The notes under the pieces were generated by a model that was not told the origin of the DNA, did not search any database, and saw only the letters and a program-made list of their open reading frames with translations. 64,000 bases of DNA from Pseudoblastomonas marina (GTDB taxonomy: Bacteria; Pseudomonadota; Alphaproteobacteria; Sphingomonadales; Sphingomonadaceae). Shown here in pieces: positions 1-10,483 of this stretch; positions within the stretch are counted from its first letter, which is position 1, and the number at the start of each line of letters is the position of its first letter. Where the stretch lies: contig NZ_BMID01000001.1 in the NCBI RefSeq assembly GCF_014641655.1, forward strand, positions 2,136,427 through 2,200,426, given 5' to 3'. The position numbers and the translations under genes are program-made.

Positions 1-251
1 ACCGTCTCGCGCTGGTTGGAAATCCCGAGCGCCGCGACGTTCTGCCGGCCGCCCGCCGCCGCGATCGCCGCGCGCAGGCAGGCGAGCGTTTCGTCCCAGA
101 TTTCCGCCGCATCGTGTTCGACCCAACCGGGCTGCGGGTAATGCTGGGTGAATTCGCGCTGGGTGGTGTGGTGCAAGGCGCCCGCCCGGTCGAACAGCAT
201 CGCGCGGGTCGAGGTCGTGCCGGCATCGAGGACGAGGATGAACTGGCTCAT
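1..251 (-). CDS. glpK: Glycerol kinase, N-terminal fragment (cut by window edge)
   Basis: FGGY-family sugar kinase that phosphorylates glycerol to glycerol 3-phosphate with ATP in the cytoplasm. Only the first 83 codons are present; the gene continues beyond the left edge. The reverse-strand translation begins [18 protein letters not shown], the phosphate-1 ATP-binding loop of FGGY kinases. It continues with a [12 protein letters not shown] segment and ends near I-S-N-Q-R-E-T, all typical of glycerol kinases. The ATG lies at 249-251. It is transcribed away from the metallo-hydrolase at 358. A related FGGY kinase is possible but the N-terminus fits GlpK best. Confidence 0.85.
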   Translation of the reverse strand, partial: MSQFILVLDAGTTSTRAMLFDRAGALHHTTQREFTQHYPQPGWVEHDAAEIWDETLACLRAAIAAAGGRQNVAALGISNQRET

Positions 252-357
252 GCGGGCGTTCTATCCGCTCGCCGCGAGCGAAGTCGAGAGCGGTCGTCCC
301 ACTTGTGTCGGCCGCTGCGCGTTGCATCGCCGCGGGACAAGCGCCACATGGGACTGC

Positions 358-1230
358 ATGGTAGACATTCCGCCGAAACCCTGGCCCACGGGCACATCCG
401 AACAGCTCGAACCGCTGGTCCGGCGCGTGCTCGCGCCCAATCCCTCACCCTATACCTATACCGGGACGCAGACCTACCTCGTCGGGGCAGGCAAGGATCT
501 AGCCGTGATCGATCCGGGTCCGGACGAGGAGGCGCACCTCGCCGCGCTGGTCGATGCGATCGGTGAGCGAAATGTGGTTGCGATCATGTGCACCCATACC
601 CACCGCGACCACTCGCCCGCCTCGATCCCGTTGAAGGCGCGCACCGGGGCGCCGATCATCGGCTGCGCGCCGCTGGCGCTCGACAGCGACGGCCCGCGCG
701 CCGATGCGCCGTTCGATGCCAGCTATGTGCCCGACAGGGTGCTGGAAGACGGCGAAAGGGTCAGCGGAGACGGCTGGACCCTGACCGCCCTCGCCACGCC
801 GGGCCACACCTCGAACCACCTGTGTTTCGCACTCGAGGAGAGCGACGCGCTGTTCACCGGCGACCATGTCATGGGCTGGTCGACCAGCGTCGTGGTGCCG
901 CCCGATGGCGACATGCGCGATTACATGGAGAGCCTCGACACGCTCTATCGTCGCGAGGACAGGATCTATTACCCAGCCCACGGCCCCGCGGTCGAAAGGC
1001 CCCGGCAGTTGGTGCGCGGCATGATCGGACATCGCCGCCAGCGCGAGCGGCAGATCCTCAAACTGCTCGACCGCGAACCCCACGAAATCGCCGACATGGT
1101 TCCGCAAATGTACAAGGGGCTCGATCCGCGCCTCGTCGGCGCCGCGGGCAAATCGGTCGAGGCGCACCTGATCGATCTGGAACGCCGCGGCGAAGTCGCA
1201 CGTTCGGACGATGTATGGCGAACGATGTAA
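358..1230 (+). CDS. MBL-fold metallo-hydrolase (LACTB2-like)
   Basis: Metallo-beta-lactamase-fold hydrolase of 290 residues, probably a cytosolic two-metal enzyme; the substrate is unknown. The metal motif THTHRDH (His80, His82, Asp84, His85) is intact. Later ligands are seen in GHTSNH near residue 147 and in the TGDHVMGW segment, and a C-terminal helical region follows, as in LACTB2-like proteins. An open frame extends upstream to 148, but the conserved fold begins after the ATG at 358, and the upstream part runs antisense to glpK, so 358 is preferred. Its last 16 bases overlap the start of the DUF4230 gene, so the two are probably translated together. Confidence 0.85.
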   Translation: MVDIPPKPWPTGTSEQLEPLVRRVLAPNPSPYTYTGTQTYLVGAGKDLAVIDPGPDEEAHLAALVDAIGERNVVAIMCTHTHRDHSPASIPLKARTGAPIIGCAPLALDSDGPRADAPFDASYVPDRVLEDGERVSGDGWTLTALATPGHTSNHLCFALEESDALFTGDHVMGWSTSVVVPPDGDMRDYMESLDTLYRREDRIYYPAHGPAVERPRQLVRGMIGHRRQRERQILKLLDREPHEIADMVPQMYKGLDPRLVGAAGKSVEAHLIDLERRGEVARSDDVWRTM

Positions 1231-1907
1231 CCGAAAAACCGACGACCGAAGGGCTCGAGCCCCGCGTCGAACGAGACAAGCCGCTGGCCCGCGTGCAGGC
1301 ATTGCCGTGGCTGCTGTTGATCCTTGCGCTGGCCGCGGTCGCCTGGCTGACCTGGCGCGCCTTCTTCTACGACGAGCGCGCCGATCCGGTCGGCAGCGCA
1401 ATGCTCGCTTTCGAGAAACAGAATTCGCTGACGGTGTTTTCATCGCGGTTCGAGGTGGTCGCCGAAAGCGAGGATTCGCGCGGCGTTCTCAATCTCGACC
1501 TGCTCAATTCGCGCCAATTGGCGGTCATCCCCGCGCAGGTCGAATATCGCGTCGATCTCGGCTCGATGGATCGCGATCGCTTCGTCTGGAACGAGGACGC
1601 CGAGACGCTGACCGTGACCCTGCCGCCGCTGCGCGTCTCGCGCCCCAATCTCGACGAGGCGGCGGCGCGGACCTTCACCGAAGGTGCGTGGGTCACCCGC
1701 GACGCGAGCGAGGACCTCGCGCGCAACAATTCGCGCCAGGCCGAGCGCAAGGCCTCGACCTTCGCGCGCAATCCGGAAATCCTCGCTCTCGCCCGCAATG
1801 CGGCCAAGCAGGCGGTGCGCCAGAACCTCGCCATTCCGATGCAGGTCGCGGGCTATGGCGATGTCACCGTCGATGTGCGGTTCGACGGCGATTCGCCTTC
1901 CGATTGA
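1215..1907 (+). CDS. DUF4230 domain membrane-anchored protein
   Basis: Protein of 230 residues with one predicted membrane segment (about residues 32-50, rich in Leu, Ala and Trp) followed by a periplasmic domain resembling DUF4230. The features are an E-(x)-S-R-G repeat-like strand region, I-P-A-Q-V-E-Y-R-V-D-L, and a C-terminal helix pair with many Asn/Arg. The function is not known. The ATG at 1215 lies inside the end of the preceding metallo-hydrolase gene, which suggests coupling. A longer open frame begins at 588, but its first part is a shadow of the hydrolase gene. Confidence 0.75.
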   Translation: MANDVTEKPTTEGLEPRVERDKPLARVQALPWLLLILALAAVAWLTWRAFFYDERADPVGSAMLAFEKQNSLTVFSSRFEVVAESEDSRGVLNLDLLNSRQLAVIPAQVEYRVDLGSMDRDRFVWNEDAETLTVTLPPLRVSRPNLDEAAARTFTEGAWVTRDASEDLARNNSRQAERKASTFARNPEILALARNAAKQAVRQNLAIPMQVAGYGDVTVDVRFDGDSPSD

Positions 1908-1976
1908 CCTTCCGCCGGGCGCGGCATAAATTCGTACGCCGAGGGTCGCTGGAATCTCTGGGGGGAGTTTCAGCCC

Positions 1977-2753
1977 ATGGCAACAGCCGCCGCCGGCCAG
2001 CCCGCGAACACCGCGGGCTCGACGCGTTTCTTCGTCATCATGGCCTTCGTCATGTCCGCGATCATCGTCGCGGGGTTCTCGGTCAATCTCGCGATGGGGC
2101 GCTCGAGTTTCGCCGTGCCGTGGCAATATCATGTCCATGGCGTGATCTTCATGGGCTGGATCGCGCTCTTCCTCGCGCAGCACGTCACGATCGCGTCCGG
2201 CAATATGGCCTTGCATCGCCGGATCGGGCGCTTCGCGTGGTTCTGGGTGCCGACGATGGTCGCGGCGGGCATCACGATCATGCTCGTTGTCGCGCGCCGC
2301 ACCGGCGGTCCGTTCTTCTTCCACGTCAGCGAATTCCTGATCAGCAATATCGCGATGCTGCTGGTCTTCGGCGGGCTCGCCTGGTGGGCGCTCAAGCGCC
2401 AGCGCTACACCGGCTGGCACCGCCGGCTGATGCTGTGTGCGATGGCCATCCTCACCGGCCCGGGGCTCGGCCGGCTGCTGCCGCTCCCGCTGATGATCCC
2501 CAACGCCTGGACGATCACCGTGGCGGCGACCTTCACCTTCCCGGTGATCGGGATGATCGCCGACAAGCGCCGCACCGGCCGGGTGCACCCGGCCTATTGG
2601 TGGGGCACGGGCATCTATGCCGGTGCCTTCCTCGCCTCGATGCTGCTGGCCTATTCGCCGCTCGGGCTCGCCATCACCGAGAGCGTGATCGCCGGTACGC
2701 CCGGAGCCGAACGCCCGCTCGAGGCGTTCCTGCCGCCCGGTTTCACGATGTAG
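1977..2753 (+). CDS. Uncharacterised multi-pass inner-membrane protein
   Basis: A 258-residue protein with about six or seven hydrophobic segments and short polar loops, so almost certainly an integral inner-membrane protein. Histidines lie in or near the helices (W-Q-Y-H-V-H-G, A-Q-H-V-T, G-W-H-R-R), a layout also seen in haem- or metal-binding membrane proteins, but no ligand pair is proven. The sequence does not allow a family to be named with confidence. The start follows GGGGGGAG at about 1960-1967. It stands alone between the DUF4230 gene and the BCCT transporter. Confidence 0.6.
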   Translation: MATAAAGQPANTAGSTRFFVIMAFVMSAIIVAGFSVNLAMGRSSFAVPWQYHVHGVIFMGWIALFLAQHVTIASGNMALHRRIGRFAWFWVPTMVAAGITIMLVVARRTGGPFFFHVSEFLISNIAMLLVFGGLAWWALKRQRYTGWHRRLMLCAMAILTGPGLGRLLPLPLMIPNAWTITVAATFTFPVIGMIADKRRTGRVHPAYWWGTGIYAGAFLASMLLAYSPLGLAITESVIAGTPGAERPLEAFLPPGFTM

Positions 2754-2898
2754 CGCGCCGGGCGCCGAACCGGCCGGTAACGTTGCAAGTACCGGAGCGA
2801 GGCCTATGCTGCGCGCGCATTCCGCACGAAGTCCGCCGTAATCGATCGCTTTTCCGATCGGGATCTCGCGCGCCATTCCATCATGATCGCGAGGATCC

Positions 2899-4593
2899 AT
2901 GAGCACCGAGACCACCGCCACCGACAGCACGATCGCGCCGCCGCTGATCGACCTTCCGATCCGTACCGCCTCGCGGGGGTTCTACGACGGTTTCAGTCGC
3001 GCGGTCACGATCCCGTCGAAGATCATCGTCTCCTTGCTGATCATGTGGGCGATCTTCTTTCCCGTCAGCGCCAGTGAAACGCTGAACGCCGCGAATTCGA
3101 CCATCATCGCGACCTTCGCCGGCTGGTACGTGTACCTCGTCGCCTTCCTCATGCTGGTCTGCTTCGCACTCGCCCTCGTGCCGTCTGCGGGCCGCCTGCG
3201 GATCGGTGAGGCGGACGAAAAGCCCGAGTTCAACCGGTTCTCCTGGTTCGCCATGCTGTTCGGCGCGGGAATCGGGATCGGCATGCTGACCTATTCGACC
3301 GGCGAACCGCTGGCGCATTTCAGCAACAACCCCGACATCATCCGCGGTGCGATCGAGGCCCGCAGCAGCGAGGCGGTGCGCCCGGCCTATGTCTACACCT
3401 TCCTCCACTGGGGCTTCGCCGCCTGGGGCACCTACGCGCTCGTCGGGCTGGCGATCGGTTACGTATCCTATCGCCGCGGCCTGCCGCTGACGATCCGCTC
3501 GGCGCTCGCCCCCCTGTTCGGGCTGCGCCTGTCGGGGATCTGGGGCCATATCATCGATGTGGTCGCGGTGGTCGCGACGATCCTCGGCGTGGCGGTGACG
3601 ATGGGCCTCGGGGTAGAGCAATTCATTGCCGGGCTTGCGCGACTGGGTCTCGGCGACTGGCTGCTCGATGGCGACGGCTCGTCTTCGGCGCTCGCCATCG
3701 TCCTCGCCCTGCTGGTGCTGGTCGGCGCCTCGACGCTCAGTGCGCTGTCGGGGGTCGGCCGCGGCATCAAATGGCTGTCGAACCTCAACATGGGCCTGTC
3801 CTTCGCCTTGCTCGCGCTGTTCCTCGTGGTCGGATCGGGGCTTTATGGCGCACAGCTTCTCGGCGTCGGCCTGTGGGATTATCTCGTCACGCTGGTCCCG
3901 AATTCGCTGACCCTGTTCGACGATACCGGAAGCGCGATCTCCGAAGCGCTGGTCCAGTGGCAGCTCGACTGGTCGGTTTTCTACTGGGCGTGGTGGATCG
4001 CCTTTGCCCCCTTCGTCGGCATGTTCATCGCGCGCATTTCACGCGGCCGCACGGTGCGCGAATACGTGCTCGGCGTGCTGCTCGTGCCCTCGCTGATGTG
4101 CTTCGTGTGGATGACGCTGGTGGGCGGGACCGCGATCGACCTCGAACTCAGCGGCGCCGCGAACGGGGCGATCGTCGATGCGCCGATGGCCGACCAGCTG
4201 TTCGCGACGCTCGCGATCCTACTCGACCCGGCGATCGCGGCGATCGTGTCGGGTCTCGTCGTCATCCTGCTGATGACCTATCTCGTGACGTCCACCGACA
4301 GCGCGATCCTGATCGTCAACACGATCAACGGCGCTGGCGAGAGCGAAGGCCAGCGACGCCGTCACATCCTGTTCTGGGGAGCGGCGCTCGCCTTCGTCGT
4401 CGGCAGCATGCTGATCCTCGGCGGGATCGACGCGATCCGCATCACCATGATCATCGGGGCGCTGCCGTTCTCGTTCGTGGTCGCGGCGATGGCGGTCTCG
4501 ATCGTCAAGGCGGTGGCGTTCGACATCGTCCGCAAGCGGCACGGCGTCCCCACTACCGCGGAGGCCTGCGCCGAGGCAGCCGAGGCTTCCTGA
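2899..4593 (+). CDS. BCCT family betaine/carnitine/choline transporter
   Basis: Secondary transporter of 564 residues in the inner membrane that imports quaternary-amine osmolytes such as glycine betaine or choline, usually driven by sodium or protons. About twelve membrane segments are visible. The family signature is the tryptophan-rich helix FYWAWWIAFAPFVGMF followed by I-A-R-I-S-R-G-R-T-V-R-E, and there is a glycine-rich GAGIGIGMLTYSTGEP segment in the first half. GAGGATCC just upstream serves as ribosome site. No betaine synthesis genes are nearby, so the exact substrate is open. Confidence 0.92.
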   Translation: MSTETTATDSTIAPPLIDLPIRTASRGFYDGFSRAVTIPSKIIVSLLIMWAIFFPVSASETLNAANSTIIATFAGWYVYLVAFLMLVCFALALVPSAGRLRIGEADEKPEFNRFSWFAMLFGAGIGIGMLTYSTGEPLAHFSNNPDIIRGAIEARSSEAVRPAYVYTFLHWGFAAWGTYALVGLAIGYVSYRRGLPLTIRSALAPLFGLRLSGIWGHIIDVVAVVATILGVAVTMGLGVEQFIAGLARLGLGDWLLDGDGSSSALAIVLALLVLVGASTLSALSGVGRGIKWLSNLNMGLSFALLALFLVVGSGLYGAQLLGVGLWDYLVTLVPNSLTLFDDTGSAISEALVQWQLDWSVFYWAWWIAFAPFVGMFIARISRGRTVREYVLGVLLVPSLMCFVWMTLVGGTAIDLELSGAANGAIVDAPMADQLFATLAILLDPAIAAIVSGLVVILLMTYLVTSTDSAILIVNTINGAGESEGQRRRHILFWGAALAFVVGSMLILGGIDAIRITMIIGALPFSFVVAAMAVSIVKAVAFDIVRKRHGVPTTAEACAEAAEAS

Positions 4594-4605
4594 CGCCCCC
4601 CGGAC

Positions 4606-4631
4606 GGAACCCTCTCGCATCGCGGCTCGTT
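4606..4631 (+). promoter_or_regulatory. Candidate EcfG-type promoter before nadA
   Basis: GGAAC at 4606-4610 and CGTT at 4628-4631, separated by 17 bases, match the stress sigma factor consensus (GGAAC-N16/17-CGTT). The nadA start lies 45 bases downstream of the CGTT. The match is exact, but a single 9-base pattern can occur by chance and nadA is not a classical stress gene. Confidence 0.4.
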
Positions 4632-4675
4632 CGATCTATAGAGGCGTCAGAACCGCGCCAGACGGGACCAGAATT

Positions 4676-5665
<990 letters not shown>

Positions 5666-5687
5666 CACAATCTCCGGAGAAGAATAG

Positions 5688-7799
5688 ATGATCGCACGTT
5701 TCGCGCTCGCCACGGCGCTCGCCGCTGTCGCAACCCCGCTCGCCGCGCAGGATACCGATGCCGAGGATCCCTATATCTGGCTCGAGGAAATCCAGGGCGA
5801 GCGCGCGCTCGAACAGGTCGACGAATGGAATGCCGAGACCGAGGCGGTGCTCACGATCCAGCCCGAATACCCGGTCGCCAAGGCGTGGGCGAAGCAGATC
5901 CTCGACGATACCCGCCAGATCGCGATGCCTTCCGCGATCTACGGCGACCAGGTTACCAACCTGTGGCGCGATGCCGAAAATCCACGCGGCATCTGGCGGA
6001 TCACGAGCCTCGAAAGCTACCGCGCCGGCAATCCCGAATGGCGCACCCTGATCGATGTCGACCAGCTCGGCCGCGACGAGGGCGAGAGCTACGTCTGGCA
6101 CGGCGCGAACTGCCTCGCGCCCGATTACGAGCGCTGCCTCGTCTCGATCAGCCCCGGCGGCACCGATGCCGATATCGTCCGCGAATTCGACCTGAACACG
6201 GGCGAATTCGTCGAGGGCGGCTTCACCCTCCCGCAGGCGAAGTCGAATGTCGCCTGGTTCGATCGCGACACGCTCTTCGTCGGCACCGACGAAGGCGAAG
6301 GATCGCTGACCGACTCCGGTTACCCGCGCCTGGTGAAGCTGTGGCAACGCGGGACCGAATTCGCGCAGGCGCGCCAGATTGCCGAAGGCGAGCAGGCCGA
6401 TGTCTCGACCAGCGGGTTTTCGGTCCTCGACGGCGATACGCGCTGGCGGTTCGTCAACCGCAGCCCCAGCTTCTGGACCAACCGGTTCGAACTGGTGCGC
6501 GAGGACGGCAGCACCGTCGCCGTGCCCCTGCCCGAGGATGCCGAATTCGAGGCAGTGCTGAACGGCCAGGTCATCGCCAAGCTCAACTCGCCGCTCGGCA
6601 ATGAACGGCCCGGCGCGCTGCTCGCCTGGCCGCTGGCCGATATCATGCGCGGCTCCGCGCCCGCTCCCGTCGCGGTGTTCCGCCCGAGCGAAAGCCAGGC
6701 GATCGAGGAAGTCGCCTCGTCCGAGAGCAAGCTGTGGGTGAAGGTGCTCGACGACGTCTCGGGAAAGCTGATCGAGCTGACGCCCGGCGCGGGCGGCTGG
6801 ACCCAACGCGAGATCGCCCTGCCCGCCAACAGCACGATCCAGATCGCCGAGACCAGCGGCAAGGGCGACACCGCCTTCGTCACGGTCGAAAGCATGCTGT
6901 CGCCGCCGACGCTCTATGCGGTGTCGAGCGAGGGTGAGCCGGTCGCGGTCGCAAGCGAGCCAGCCCAGTTCGACGCGTCGAAATTCGAGGTCGTGCAGAA
7001 GTTCGCCACCTCGAAAGACGGTACGCAGGTGCCCTATTACCTCGTCCGACCGAAAGGCGCCGAAGGCCCGCTGCCGACGCTGATCCACGCCTATGGCGGG
7101 TTTCGTGCCGCCCAGACGCCCAAATACCTCACCGCCGAGCCCTATCGCAGCGGTCCGCTGTCGCTGTTCTGGCTCGAAAGCGGCAACGCCTACGTCCTCG
7201 CCAATATTCGCGGGGGCGGCGAATACGGTCCGCGCTGGCACGAGGACGCGCTGCGCGAGAAGCGCCAGAACAGCTTCGACGATTTCCACGCCGTGGCCGA
7301 CGACCTGGTCGCACAGAATCTGACCACGCCCGGACGCATCGCCGCCTCGGGCCGCTCCAACGGCGGCGTGCTGGTCGGCGCGGTCGCCAACCAGCGGCCC
7401 GACCTTTACGGCGCCTTCATCAGCGGCAGCCCGCTGATCGACATGCGGCGCTACAACAAGCTCCTCGCCGGCGCCTCGTGGATGGCCGAATACGGCAATC
7501 CCGACGTGCCCGAGGACTGGGCGTTCATGCGCGAATGGTCGCCCTACCAGAACATGCGCGACGTTCCGGGCTACCCGGCCGCGTTCTACTACCTGTCGAC
7601 GCTCGACGACCGGGTCCATCCGGGCCATGCGCGCAAGGCCGCCGCCAAGCACGAGGCGTTCGGGCAGACCTTCTACTACCACGAATATCGCGAAGGCGGC
7701 CATTCGGTCGGCGCCGACCACGAGGAAGACGCCAAGCGCGCCGCGCTGCTGCTCGCCTTCCTCAACCGCGAGATCGGGAGCGAAGCCGACACCCAATAG
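5688..7799 (+). CDS. Prolyl oligopeptidase family serine peptidase (S9)
   Basis: Serine peptidase of 703 residues, typical length for the S9A family: N-terminal seven-bladed propeller and C-terminal alpha/beta hydrolase. The nucleophile is Ser557 in GRSNGG. The acid lies in the L-D-D-R-V-H-P-G-H segment and the histidine in E-G-G-H-S-V-G. The start of the protein (about 20 hydrophobic residues ending A-A-Q) looks like a signal peptide, so periplasmic action is likely. It would cleave proline-containing oligopeptides. GGAGAAG precedes the ATG. Neighbour nadA ends 22 bases upstream; the link is probably only positional. Confidence 0.92.
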   Translation: MIARFALATALAAVATPLAAQDTDAEDPYIWLEEIQGERALEQVDEWNAETEAVLTIQPEYPVAKAWAKQILDDTRQIAMPSAIYGDQVTNLWRDAENPRGIWRITSLESYRAGNPEWRTLIDVDQLGRDEGESYVWHGANCLAPDYERCLVSISPGGTDADIVREFDLNTGEFVEGGFTLPQAKSNVAWFDRDTLFVGTDEGEGSLTDSGYPRLVKLWQRGTEFAQARQIAEGEQADVSTSGFSVLDGDTRWRFVNRSPSFWTNRFELVREDGSTVAVPLPEDAEFEAVLNGQVIAKLNSPLGNERPGALLAWPLADIMRGSAPAPVAVFRPSESQAIEEVASSESKLWVKVLDDVSGKLIELTPGAGGWTQREIALPANSTIQIAETSGKGDTAFVTVESMLSPPTLYAVSSEGEPVAVASEPAQFDASKFEVVQKFATSKDGTQVPYYLVRPKGAEGPLPTLIHAYGGFRAAQTPKYLTAEPYRSGPLSLFWLESGNAYVLANIRGGGEYGPRWHEDALREKRQNSFDDFHAVADDLVAQNLTTPGRIAASGRSNGGVLVGAVANQRPDLYGAFISGSPLIDMRRYNKLLAGASWMAEYGNPDVPEDWAFMREWSPYQNMRDVPGYPAAFYYLSTLDDRVHPGHARKAAAKHEAFGQTFYYHEYREGGHSVGADHEEDAKRAALLLAFLNREIGSEADTQ

Positions 7800-7859
7800 G
7801 CACGGATCGCGTTCCGGCGCGTTATCTCCCTCGTAACGCAGTCGAAGGGGGATACGCGC

Positions 7860-9164
7860 TTGACCGGTGGCACGCCACTCAAGGGGCTGAGGGCCTGGAT
7901 TCTCCACCGGCTGGTGGCGAATTACTGGTCGCTGCCCGCGGTCGCCGTGATCGCCGCGCCGATCGTCGCCGCGCTGGTCCTGTGGGCCGATCGCGCGGGG
8001 GCCGGCGCATGGGTGTTCGCGCGGGGGCTCAACCTGCTGGTCGCCGCCGACACCGCGCAGGACCTCGCGATCGCGATCGTCGGAATCGATGCCGCTTTTC
8101 TCACGCTCTACTGGTCGGTCACGCTGATCGTGCTGACGCTCGCCACCGGGCATCTCGGCGTGCGACTGGTCGATCGCTGGCTCGACAAGGGACTGGTCCG
8201 GCTGTCGATGGCGGGGCTGACCTTTTGCCTGGTTTTCTCGATCATCGTGCTCGCCCGGCTCGATCCCGAAGCACAACTCTCCGCCCTGCCGCATTTCGCC
8301 CTCGCGGCGATGTTCGTCCTCCAGCTGTTCAATCTCGGCATGCTCGGCGTCGCGATCCACGATCTGGGGCGGACCATGTTCGTCGACCGGTCGATCGCGC
8401 ATGTCGGTGCCGCGGCAGCGGAGGTGACGTTGCGGCTGGATGCGCGCGAGGCGTTCGATGGCCCCTGGTCCTACGTGCTTTCCACCCCGCGCGAGGGATA
8501 TGTCGAAGGGGTCGATCTCGCGCGCCTGCGCGAGCTCGTGCCCGATCACTGCCAAGCGATCCGCATCTGCGCGCCGCCGGGCAGCCACGTGCTGGACGGC
8601 GAGCCGATCGCCCTTTTCGCCTCGCGTCCCGACGATGTCGACGCCATCGGCAAGGCGATCGCGATCGGGGACTTCCGATCGGGCGTGCAGTCGACCGTGT
8701 TCGAAGTGCGCCTGCTGGTCGAAGTGGCAGCCCGCGCGCTGTCGCCCGGGATCAACGATTTCTACACCGCGCTCGCCTGTGCGGACCGGCTCGCCGCCGC
8801 GATGGCCGGGCAGGCCGTAAACTGGGTCGACGAGGGGCAGGCTTCCTGCTGGGCGGACGATCCGCGCTTCGAACTGCCGGGGCAGGATTTCCGCGGCCTG
8901 TTCGATGCGCCGCTCGACCAGTTCCGTCAGGCCGCGGCGGATTACCCTTCGGTCTCGATCCGGATGATCGAGAATTACGGGCGGCTGTATGCCTTGCTGG
9001 CGGCGGGGGATGCTTCGCCGAACCTGCTCGCCTTTCTCAGGCAAAGGGCGCAGGAATTGAGCGCCCACGCCGCCGACAATGCCGAACATCGAAAGGATCG
9101 AACCGCCATCGAACAGGCCTATCTCCGCTTCGACGACGCGTCGCCGCTCAAGGTCGCCGCATGA
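7860..9164 (+). CDS. DUF2254 domain membrane protein (first of a tandem pair)
   Basis: A 434-residue protein with four predicted membrane segments in its first 160 residues and a soluble C-terminal half, the DUF2254 pattern. R-A-L-S-P-G-I-N-D-F-Y-T-A near residue 300 is a family hallmark also present in the next gene. The start codon is TTG at 7860, after AAGGGGG. Its stop overlaps the next start (ATGA at 9161-9164), so the two paralogues are translationally coupled and could form a hetero-oligomer. The molecular function of DUF2254 proteins is not established. Confidence 0.82.
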   Translation: MTGGTPLKGLRAWILHRLVANYWSLPAVAVIAAPIVAALVLWADRAGAGAWVFARGLNLLVAADTAQDLAIAIVGIDAAFLTLYWSVTLIVLTLATGHLGVRLVDRWLDKGLVRLSMAGLTFCLVFSIIVLARLDPEAQLSALPHFALAAMFVLQLFNLGMLGVAIHDLGRTMFVDRSIAHVGAAAAEVTLRLDAREAFDGPWSYVLSTPREGYVEGVDLARLRELVPDHCQAIRICAPPGSHVLDGEPIALFASRPDDVDAIGKAIAIGDFRSGVQSTVFEVRLLVEVAARALSPGINDFYTALACADRLAAAMAGQAVNWVDEGQASCWADDPRFELPGQDFRGLFDAPLDQFRQAAADYPSVSIRMIENYGRLYALLAAGDASPNLLAFLRQRAQELSAHAADNAEHRKDRTAIEQAYLRFDDASPLKVAA

Positions 9165-10483
9165 CCCAGCTGCGCGCTCTGTGGCAGAATATCAATGCCA
9201 GCTACTGGTTCCTCCCGGCACTGTTCGCGGGCGCGGCGGTGTTGCTGGCCGTGGTCACGATCTCTCTCGACCGGAGCGGCTGGTCCGACCGGCTGACCGA
9301 CCTGTCTTACATCATCCCCGCGCGGCCCGAGGGGGCCTCCAACATGCTCACCGTGATCGCGGGCAGCATGATCGGCGTCGCCTCGACCGTGTTCTCGATC
9401 ACCATCGCCGCGGTGGCCTATGCCAGCGGCAATTACGGCCCGCGCCTGCTGACCAATTTCATGGAGGATCGCGGCAACCAGTTCAGCCTCGCGACTTTCA
9501 TCGGCACCTTCGTCTATGCGATCACCGTCCTCCGCAGTGTGCGGGCGGAGGACGAGGCGGCCGCCAATTTCGAGGACGCCGTCTCCACCGCGCTGCCGGG
9601 CTTCGTGCCGCAACTGTCGCTGTTGGTCGCCTACGGGCTGATGGCCCTGTCGGTGGCGGTGCTGGTGTTCTTCCTCAATCACATCCCCGCCTCGATCCGG
9701 ATCAATTCGGTACTCAAGGATATCGGCGCGCGGCTGATCGAGAAGGTCCGCCACCGCTTCCCCGACGACGATGCCGGGATCGAACCCGAGAACCGGCCCG
9801 ACGGCATTCCGATTCGTGCGACCGGCAACGGCTACATCCAGATCGTCGACTACGAGAAGCTCCACCGGGTGGCAGACCGCAACGAATGCTGCCTCGTGAT
9901 GGCGGTGCGCACGGGCGATTTCGTTCATCGCGACATGGTGCTGGCCTACTGGGTGAAGGATGACGACGAGGCTGCCGATTGTCCCGACGACGAGGTCCGC
10001 GAGGCCTTCGCGCTCGGCAGCCGCCGGACCCCCGGGCAGGACCTCCAATTCCTGATCGACGAGCTGGTCGAGATCGGGTTGCGCGCACTGTCGCCCGGCA
10101 TCAACGATCCCTTCACCGCGATCACGGCGCTGCACTGGCTCGGCGCGGCAACGGCGGAACTGGGCGGCCGCGACCTCCGCCTGAAGCTCGGCAACGGTGA
10201 CGATATCGACGACCATGTGGTCACGCTGGACGACGACTTTCGGCACTACCTCCAGCGCGGCTTCGGCTCGATCCGCTCGGGCGTGGCGACCAACCGGATT
10301 GCCGCGCTCGCGATGTTCGATGCGCTGCTCAATGCGCGCTCCTCGCTCGTCAGCGAGAGCCGCGACGCGCTGCTCCGTCAGGAGGGCGACCTGCTCATCC
10401 GCCAGTCGCGCGAACATTTGGTCGGGCCCGAGCTCGAGGCGGTCGAGGCGCGCTTCGCCACGTTCGAAAAGGCGTTCGGCTAG
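9161..10483 (+). CDS. DUF2254 domain membrane protein (second of a tandem pair)
   Basis: A 440-residue paralogue of the preceding protein with the same architecture: membrane segments in the first third (S-Y-W-F-L-P-A-L-F-A-G start, M-I-G-V-A-S-T-V-F-S-I-T helix), then a soluble region carrying R-A-L-S-P-G-I-N-D-P-F-T-A. It is closer to canonical DUF2254 proteins than the first copy, whose membrane part is more diverged. The open frame extends upstream through the previous gene in another reading frame, but the ATG at 9161 overlapping the upstream TGA is the natural start. It ends four bases into the convergent EamA gene. Confidence 0.85.
   Translation: MTQLRALWQNINASYWFLPALFAGAAVLLAVVTISLDRSGWSDRLTDLSYIIPARPEGASNMLTVIAGSMIGVASTVFSITIAAVAYASGNYGPRLLTNFMEDRGNQFSLATFIGTFVYAITVLRSVRAEDEAAANFEDAVSTALPGFVPQLSLLVAYGLMALSVAVLVFFLNHIPASIRINSVLKDIGARLIEKVRHRFPDDDAGIEPENRPDGIPIRATGNGYIQIVDYEKLHRVADRNECCLVMAVRTGDFVHRDMVLAYWVKDDDEAADCPDDEVREAFALGSRRTPGQDLQFLIDELVEIGLRALSPGINDPFTAITALHWLGAATAELGGRDLRLKLGNGDDIDDHVVTLDDDFRHYLQRGFGSIRSGVATNRIAALAMFDALLNARSSLVSESRDALLRQEGDLLIRQSREHLVGPELEAVEARFATFEKAFG

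Noticed and set aside
7819-7839. Hairpin GCGTTA/TAACGC after the prolyl oligopeptidase gene
   Set aside because: Six-base stem with a nine-base loop and no T tract; too weak to call a terminator.
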